Source: Aporrectodea caliginosa (Eukaryota > Annelida > Clitellata > Crassiclitellata > Lumbricidae). Taken from it: 64,000 nucleotides of DNA. Positions within the stretch are counted from its first letter, which is position 1, and the number at the start of each line of letters is the position of its first letter. The position numbers were made by a program, and so were the translations under genes. The notes beneath the pieces were generated by a model. That model saw only the letters and a program-made list of their open reading frames with translations, searched no databases and had not been told where the DNA came from. Below, piece after piece: positions 58,160 to 64,000 of this stretch. The DNA is taken from the NCBI GenBank assembly GCA_020284085.1, contig JACEVL010000033.1:1622501-1686500 (forward strand), read 5' to 3'.

Positions 58160-58160
58160 T
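58124..58160. repeat. (TTA)n tail
   Basis: TTA units directly after the GGCGCTATAGAAATCGTC end of the split LINE. Confidence 0.95.
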
Positions 58161-58591
58161 ACGACTGCGATTAATAAACGTGTAATGGAAATATGATGTC
58201 ACAGACAATTAATTAATTAAAATCGATTTTACTTAATTAACCGGGTTTTGAAATCTAATAAAGTTTGTTAATTGGATTACACATACAGGTAGAAATTTAC
58301 AATAATTAAAATTGCCAGCGATGTTGATATCATAAAATTGTTTTGTAACCGTTTTATGTGTTCTCAACTAGTTTCATGAAACGGTTTGACAACCTTACCG
58401 TTATCTTGAAAGCTTGACGATCGTTTGCTGTTAAAATACAAAAAATGAGTAGATACATTTTGCCCTAATGTATTTCACTTAAAATTGCCTGTATGTTGAC
58501 ATATTATAAAGTTCATTTCATACAGAATTAATGGTAAGCTGAATTGGTATTCGCATGATGAGTCAAATATCAACAACTAACTGCGTTATCA

Positions 58592-58875
58592 ACGTAAAGG
58601 AGAGCAGTCCCTTGAGCTAGCCCTGAGGCAGCCATGGGTATGAAGTGTTAGCGACTTCATTTTCTTAGCCTCGGCATATGAGGGCGGGTGGCCAATCCTC
58701 TCCATCGCCGTCTCATCTTCCCACTGACAGTGTACGGTCAGTGTACTCATCATAGCTGAGTTGGCTAGGGGGTGCTCTTGGAACAGAAATCTTGAACCAA
58801 ATTTTCTCTCTTGGCGGGGATTTGAACCCACGACCTCTCGATTGACAGTCCAGCGCGCTAACCACTCTACAGTAC
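58592..58875 (-). mobile_element. tRNA-headed SINE (family with 14.0 kb copy)
   Basis: Complement of a B box: GGGATTTGAACCCACGACCT at 58818, followed by CTCGATTGACAGTCCAGCGC and GCTAACCACTCTAC, a tRNA-like 5' half in reverse. The body with CAGCCATGGGTATG and TTTTCTTAGCCTCGGCATAT matches 14150-14210. Confidence 0.7.
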
Positions 58876-59470
58876 TGCGTACAGTTCGTACGTAGGCGAA
58901 AACTTAACCAGCTAACGCGTAAACCTTATAAATCTATGCAAATAGCCATCATACACTGGCCGAAGAATGACTCCAAATTTCTATCAACGTCACCTTTGTC
59001 ACTTACTCATGACAACGCGATTTCTTGGTATGAATCCAATTTTCCAATTTTCTAAATGTCTCACCATGCACCATCCGAATTTGTCGCTACAAGGAAGCAA
59101 TCCATTTAAGTATGAGTTCAACTGTTTTCGACTAATTACCTCTTCTCCCTGTTCTAACAAATTAAGTGAAAATGTTTACATGAGAAAGTTGTCTTGGGGT
59201 TGAACCCTATTACATGTATTGCCTGAGGCTCTTTTATACAACAGCAGCAATCTTCTAATTGCACCGTCTCTATTATTATATGCATGGGTGGAGTTTATCA
59301 GGGGCTAGGGGGGGGGCTAAGCCCCCCATGAATCCACAGACTTGACCATGCGTTATTAAGGTATAGTGCAAATCTCATGGAATAGCCATGCCATCTCTAC
59401 CAGATCCTGTCTGCACATGTGACACTGGTCCAAGTGCACAAGGCATAGCAGCCGCAAGCAGTGGCGTAAA

Positions 59471-59560
59471 TAATGGGGGGACAGAGGGGGACTGTCCCCC
59501 CTCTAAAGTTTTGACTTAAGCCCTTCTGTCCCGCCAAAAATCCGGCCCTCGTAGGTTCAT
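59471..59560 (+). mobile_element. Short hAT-type terminal fragment
   Basis: CAGTGGCGTAAATAATGGGG with mirrored GGGACAG...CTGTCCCCCC, ending near AATCCGGCCCTC. Left end like the hAT MITEs. The exact right end and TSD could not be established. Confidence 0.45.
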
Positions 59561-59626
59561 AAGTTAATCGGTGATGAAATTTGCCATATAATTTCTATGG
59601 CAAATTTCATCACCCATTAACTTATG
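59558..59626. repeat. Hairpin, 2 x 31 bp
   Basis: CATAAGTTAATCGGTGATGA... (59558-59588) pairs with 59596-59626 with one mismatch and a 7-nt loop. Confidence 0.9.
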
Positions 59627-59815
59627 TTATTATTTAGTTAAGAACATTATTTGAGTTGAACCTTTCTTACATATTGATCTTCTTAGTAAATTGCAATGTT
59701 ATTATTTAGTTAAGAACATTATTGAATTGAACCTTTTTTTCTTACATATTGATCTCCTTAGTAAATTGCAATGTTATTAAATTTTAGTTAAGAACATTAT
59801 TGAATTGAACGTTTC
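59627..59815. repeat. Tandem repeat of about 74 bp, 2.5 units
   Basis: TTAGTTAAGAACATTATT...GAATTGAACC...TTACATATTGATCT...TTAGTAAATTGCAATGTTAT occurs twice, then a partial third unit. Confidence 0.92.
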
Positions 59816-60594
59816 TTTCTTTCAACTGACTAACCAGCCATAATTGATTATTGTTAAAAAGGGTGACCCTAATTAAGCGAGGCTTGTGCCCTTTTGGGTC
59901 TCCCCTGTTCCCAAGCCAATGCACCGATATGTAATAATCAAGTTATAATTATTGTTAATTGTAATATGCATTGTGCTTCTGGCAATAACAAAAGTTGTCA
60001 GTTGTCAGTTAGCTTAAACAATGGGTTTGGAACTGGGCGCAAAATAAATGCTAACGATTTAATAGTCCTACCATTACTGATAAGAAAATATTGGCCATTA
60101 AAAACCCTTATTAAGGGTTCGTGATTTAATCAAATGATGGAATGAAAATAAAAATTTTCTGCTGTACAATATATAGTTACCTAACATTTGAGGAGGGAAT
60201 TATCTCCACTTTGTCTCCTCTTTTACATGTAGACTTAAGCGCTGCTGTGTAAGGATCGACTTGATTTTGAATGTCGACTCTATCTTCTCTTACGCTGTAA
60301 CCTTTGTTTCCTAACGGAATTAATTCATGCTCCCGATTAATATGTTAATCCTGCTTTCGAAGATCCAACTCCTTTAAAGTTTCATCTGCTTCCAAATCGT
60401 GCGTTTCTCTGTTATATGCTATATCTTAATGCTTACTCACTTCATATTCTTCAAATCGATGCTCATGCCTTTCATTATATCCTAGCTTCTTTACCGTCAG
60501 TAATTCTGCCAGCCTTTCTTTCTCTTAACTATACCGGAGTTCAGTTGCCACTCTTTCATTCACCAGCCTTTGACCTTTTTATGATACAAACGAG

Positions 60595-61309
60595 CATGGG
60601 CGTCCGCAGAAATTTTTCTAGGGGTGCGCAAACGTTTAAATAGTTGTCACAGGGACTCAATAGGGTGTCGAAAGCAACCGATCACTCCACCGTCGACGCT
60701 CGCACCCATCGGCGCTGGCTACCTCTCGATCCTCTAGCGCGGATCCGAACATGCGAAAAATTCATAGACATTAACTGTCAAAAACTATTATGATTATTAA
60801 ATTTTATATGTCTGAAATATGACCTTATTCTTGAAATAAACATACCCCGCTCACTTAGGAACCAGTCCCAAGCAATTGCAATCGTCTGGGTTCTTGTCCA
60901 AGCTAATTTATCACTCTATCTGTGAATTCGACTTTGTTGTCTGAAATTTTTTGGATGTACACACATCGTATACAGAGATAACCGGTCGTCACTGGCAGTC
61001 GACCCTCACAGTTCCTACGAAATTGTCCAGAAGTGTTCATCTCCGTGCCTGTGATACTGTCCGACTGACTCACAAAGCGAAGTAGTAGAAGTTTCAGTTT
61101 AACGATCCGTGCGACAACAAAGATCAATAGGTTCGCATTCCTCCTTCATCCAGGCTTGGGACTGGTTCCGAAGTGAGCGGGGTATGTTTAAAAAGTCTGG
61201 CAGAACGTGTGTTATATGGCATCTAATGGAAGAATCTGATTACTTAGAGACTGTCGCTTCAGCCAGTGTCAATTATTTATGTTTATATATATATACACAT
61301 GTACATTTG

Positions 61310-61349
<40 letters not shown>

Positions 61350-61634
61350 TCTGACTACGCGGCTAACTGTTATCTGGCAGCATCGGCTAAACACGACAGA
61401 AAAGAATACGATGCCAATTAGCCGATACGACTGAATGCATTTCGCCGTCTTGGGTTGACAATATGAATTTCCATATTACCAAGAGAGAACTCTATACGTT
61501 AAATTTTCAAATATCGGCCTAAACAAAGATAGTCTATAGGTCCAAACCAAATAATCAAAAATTCTCTGCAAATATGCGCAAAATCCAGAAGGGCGCACAT
61601 GCACCCTCTTGCGGCCCCCCTGCGGATGCCCATG
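60595..61634. mobile_element. hAT-like element with imperfect 8-bp TSD
   Basis: CATGGGCGTCCGCAGAAATT at the left and CTGCGGATGCCCATG at the right are inverted repeats. The flanks CAAACGAG (60587-60594) and CAACCGAG (61635-61642) are an 8-bp duplication with one difference. An inner inverted repeat of about 36 bp (60838-60873 and 61154-61189, around ATACCCCGCTCACTT) marks a nested or older structure. No transposase ORF. Confidence 0.72.
61288..61345. repeat. (TA)n microsatellite
   Basis: TATATG and TA repeats inside the 60.6-kb element. Confidence 0.93.
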
Positions 61635-61644
61635 CAACCGAGTT

Positions 61645-62553
61645 CTCTGTTCTCTGTGTAGTTCATCTGCTTGGGATCGAAGTCACAAACTACGCGCAGT
61701 CTAATTTCTTCTGGAAATAAAATTACAAAATAGTCTTAACACCTGCTAAATGAATCCATACAAATTATGACGTTGGATATAACGTGGAAAAATGTAAACG
61801 TCTCAGAGACCTCAGAGTCCTCAAAGCCAACATTTTTGTCTTAGGTAGACGTGGCTTTTGACTTAGTTAATAGAGTTGATTTTCTAAGTACTTGTACAAG
61901 TGGAGATAATTCCCTCCTCGATACAATTTAATCCCGATATATGTGTACATGCCAATTACAGTTATTCGCATGGCATGTATGCCTATGCATGTACGTCGTA
62001 TGTGTTTCAAGGAAGGAAGGAAGGAAGGAATTAATGAAGGAAGGATGTAACTATAGGCATTAACTTCAGCGCCTTTCAAAGTACTCCAAGCGCTGCATGT
62101 GCCAACCTAAATTATGTTTAGGTCGTTATAATTTAATATCGATATATGTTTTAGTCATTAGGAACAAAAGTCATTAAATCAGTCAAAAGTGCTAAGATAA
62201 CTAGGTAGCAACACTGGCGTGCTTCCGTTGATACGCAGAACCCTTCGATTGATTCCCATATCGATAGCTGATAATAGACACTGTGTTCAGAGTTCCCTGA
62301 CCGAAGAGGAGTGACGACGCCGGTAACACACACGAACCACAACACCAAGCAGAGTCCCTCGCAGATGGTTGAAAAAATAATTCCTTTGAAACTTCAATAA
62401 GAAACATTCCCAGACAAATAATAATAATTATTATTTTTTAGAGTGAATGTATTTTTCTGAGCCAGCGATTTTTCTGGCTCGCCTTCTACTATTAGAGTAG
62501 CATGGTGTTTGTCCATCTTTAAGAAAAGCTTTGCTTATTTAAACGCGACCCTT

Positions 62554-62589
<36 letters not shown>

Positions 62590-62990
62590 TGCCATATCCT
62601 CCGCGCGTTTGTCGTATCCAGTTTTCGAAGGGTAATTCGTTGTTTTCTCTTTCTTCATAGAGATTTCAGTGTTATCTCTGCATGATCCAGATATTTCCCC
62701 CTTCTGGTTGTTCCTTAACGTAGGCCTACTTTTATTAATTCAGTTTGTTTAATTCTGAAAAACTGCAGATGCAACATATTTGCGGCGTTCACTTGACGTC
62801 CTGGCGAAGTGGGAATCGAGGATGAATGACGAGAGATTAGTTTCTCATTTAGAGATGCTTTCAATCGTTATGGGCGCCACTTGTACAGATAGCCAGAATT
62901 AATTTAGTGTTCTGTACGATGAAATTTTTTAGTCGATGAAACGATGTACGATGAAATTTTTTTAACGTCTTCACGTTAATCAAAAATAGG
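61645..62990. other. No gene seen; minor simple repeats
   Basis: (AAGG)n at 62011-62045 and (ATC)n at 62558-62592. No supported coding exon. Confidence 0.5.
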
Positions 62991-63006
62991 GCCAAAATTA
63001 ATTTAA

Positions 63007-63111
63007 GCGACAGAGACAGACAGAGACACAGAGAGAAAGACAGAGACAGAGACAGAGAGAGACAGAGAGAAAATGTTCGAGAGAGACACAGAGACAGAGA
63101 CAGAGAGAGAC

Positions 63112-63179
<68 letters not shown>

Positions 63180-63260
63180 GAGTGAGTGAGAAAGAGAGGG
63201 AGACAGACAGAAAGAGACAGAGAAGTGAGAAAGAGACTGAAAGACAGATACGGACATAGA
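63007..63260. repeat. (AG)n-rich tract with ACAG interruptions
   Basis: A pure AG core at 63120-63176, flanked by GAGACAGAGAGAC variants. Confidence 0.95.
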
Positions 63261-63722
63261 TACATAGCGAGAAGCAGAGACAGACATACATGTCTAGACA
63301 GCGAGATAGAGAAATGGAAAGAGGAGAGAGATGATTGTGCTGATTAGGCCCAATATTTCGAAAGGTGGTAGATAATAAAGCCGGTAAAAGTATCTCTTAG
63401 AGTTGATATCATGGCAGCAAGAATCTTCGAAACCTGTCGGAAAATCAAGAGTGCGATTATGAGCGAGAAAGCATATCCTCCTGAGACCCACACAATATTT
63501 TTTTTCTTTCAAAGTTTTTTTATATTTGTCCCTTCATTAGGGATACAATTAATAGGCCTATCATCCAATGACTTTTAAATTTTTTTATTCAATTTTCACA
63601 GAAATATTGAATGTCCCGTGTATGGGACAGCGGGTACTAACTACCGAAGATGTACGCACTGAAATCAATAACAACGCTAAATCAGAACACTATTACGTTT
63701 AGGGTTCAGGTTAAGTGTTAGG

Positions 63723-63828
63723 GTTAGGGGACTGCGGGTATACCCGTACCCGCGGGTTTACCCGTACCCGACCCGTACCCGCGGGTCGGGTACGGGTAGG
63801 GTCATCACGGGTACGGGTATACCCGGTA
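63723..63828. repeat. GC-rich inverted-repeat cluster (GGGTACCCG/CCCGTACCC type)
   Basis: Reiterated ACCCGTACCCGCGGGT and its complement (CGGGTACGGGTA) form overlapping self-complementary stretches, then pass into (CTA)n. There is no open frame. It resembles a transposon end or a fold-back arm, origin not recognised. Confidence 0.7.
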
Positions 63829-63846
63829 CTACTACTACTACTACTG

Positions 63847-63881
<35 letters not shown>

Positions 63882-63947
63882 GCTACTACTACTACTACTA
63901 CTACTACTGCTGCAACTGCTGCTACTGCTGCTACTGTTGCTACTGCA

Positions 63948-64000
<53 letters not shown>
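63829..64000. repeat. (CTA)n microsatellite, runs off the window
   Basis: CTA/CTG trinucleotides up to the last base. Confidence 0.97.

Overview
The window is repeat-rich eukaryotic DNA with spliced genes, most likely from a marine invertebrate. The evidence is: phase-compatible exons with GT/AG borders; many 5'-truncated CR1/L2-like LINEs; tRNA-headed SINEs; hAT-, MULE- and piggyBac-like DNA transposons; and animal-specific domains (matrix metalloproteinase, CARD, NHL). The palindrome TAGGCCTA is strikingly frequent. I cannot name the phylum. Nothing prokaryotic is present.

Layout. 1-22.4 kb is a mosaic of decayed LINEs (2.1-4.2, 5.7-7.0, 8.5-9.3, 10.7-11.2, 12.1-13.3, 15.3-20.3 kb). These are broken by younger insertions with readable target-site duplications (TSDs): a fold-back element with 9-bp TSD (12269-12913), a hAT MITE (16317-17301) and a 1.9-kb hAT with a transposase remnant (18285-20232).

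22.4-34.0 kb carries one host gene on the minus strand, a secreted matrix metalloproteinase. It reads from a TATA box and signal-peptide exon (33.9 kb) through an acidic prodomain, a furin-site exon and two catalytic-domain exons to a zinc-binding exon. That last exon is present twice (26837-26989 and 23283-23435) because a 1.4-kb block was duplicated in tandem. The prodomain lacks the cysteine-switch cysteine.

38.07-42.20 kb is an apparently intact DNA transposon with 39-bp terminal inverted repeats and an uninterrupted 856-aa transposase-like ORF containing a 16-aa tandem repeat. I cannot assign it to a classical superfamily, and it is the best candidate here for an under-described system.

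45.5-49.0 kb holds a second fold-back element with 9-bp TSD, an NHL-repeat gene broken by two stop codons, and an inverted half-copy of the fold-back element. 51.9-53.3 kb has two exons of a CARD-domain gene (minus). 55.8-58.1 kb is a LINE split by a 1.9-kb hAT with a perfect 8-bp TSD. The remainder is microsatellite, SINE and sequence without recognisable content.

A recurrent theme is that LINE and SINE 3' ends share a GGCGCTATATAAAT-like tail followed by a microsatellite whose unit differs between copies. This probably explains many of the long simple-repeat tracts.
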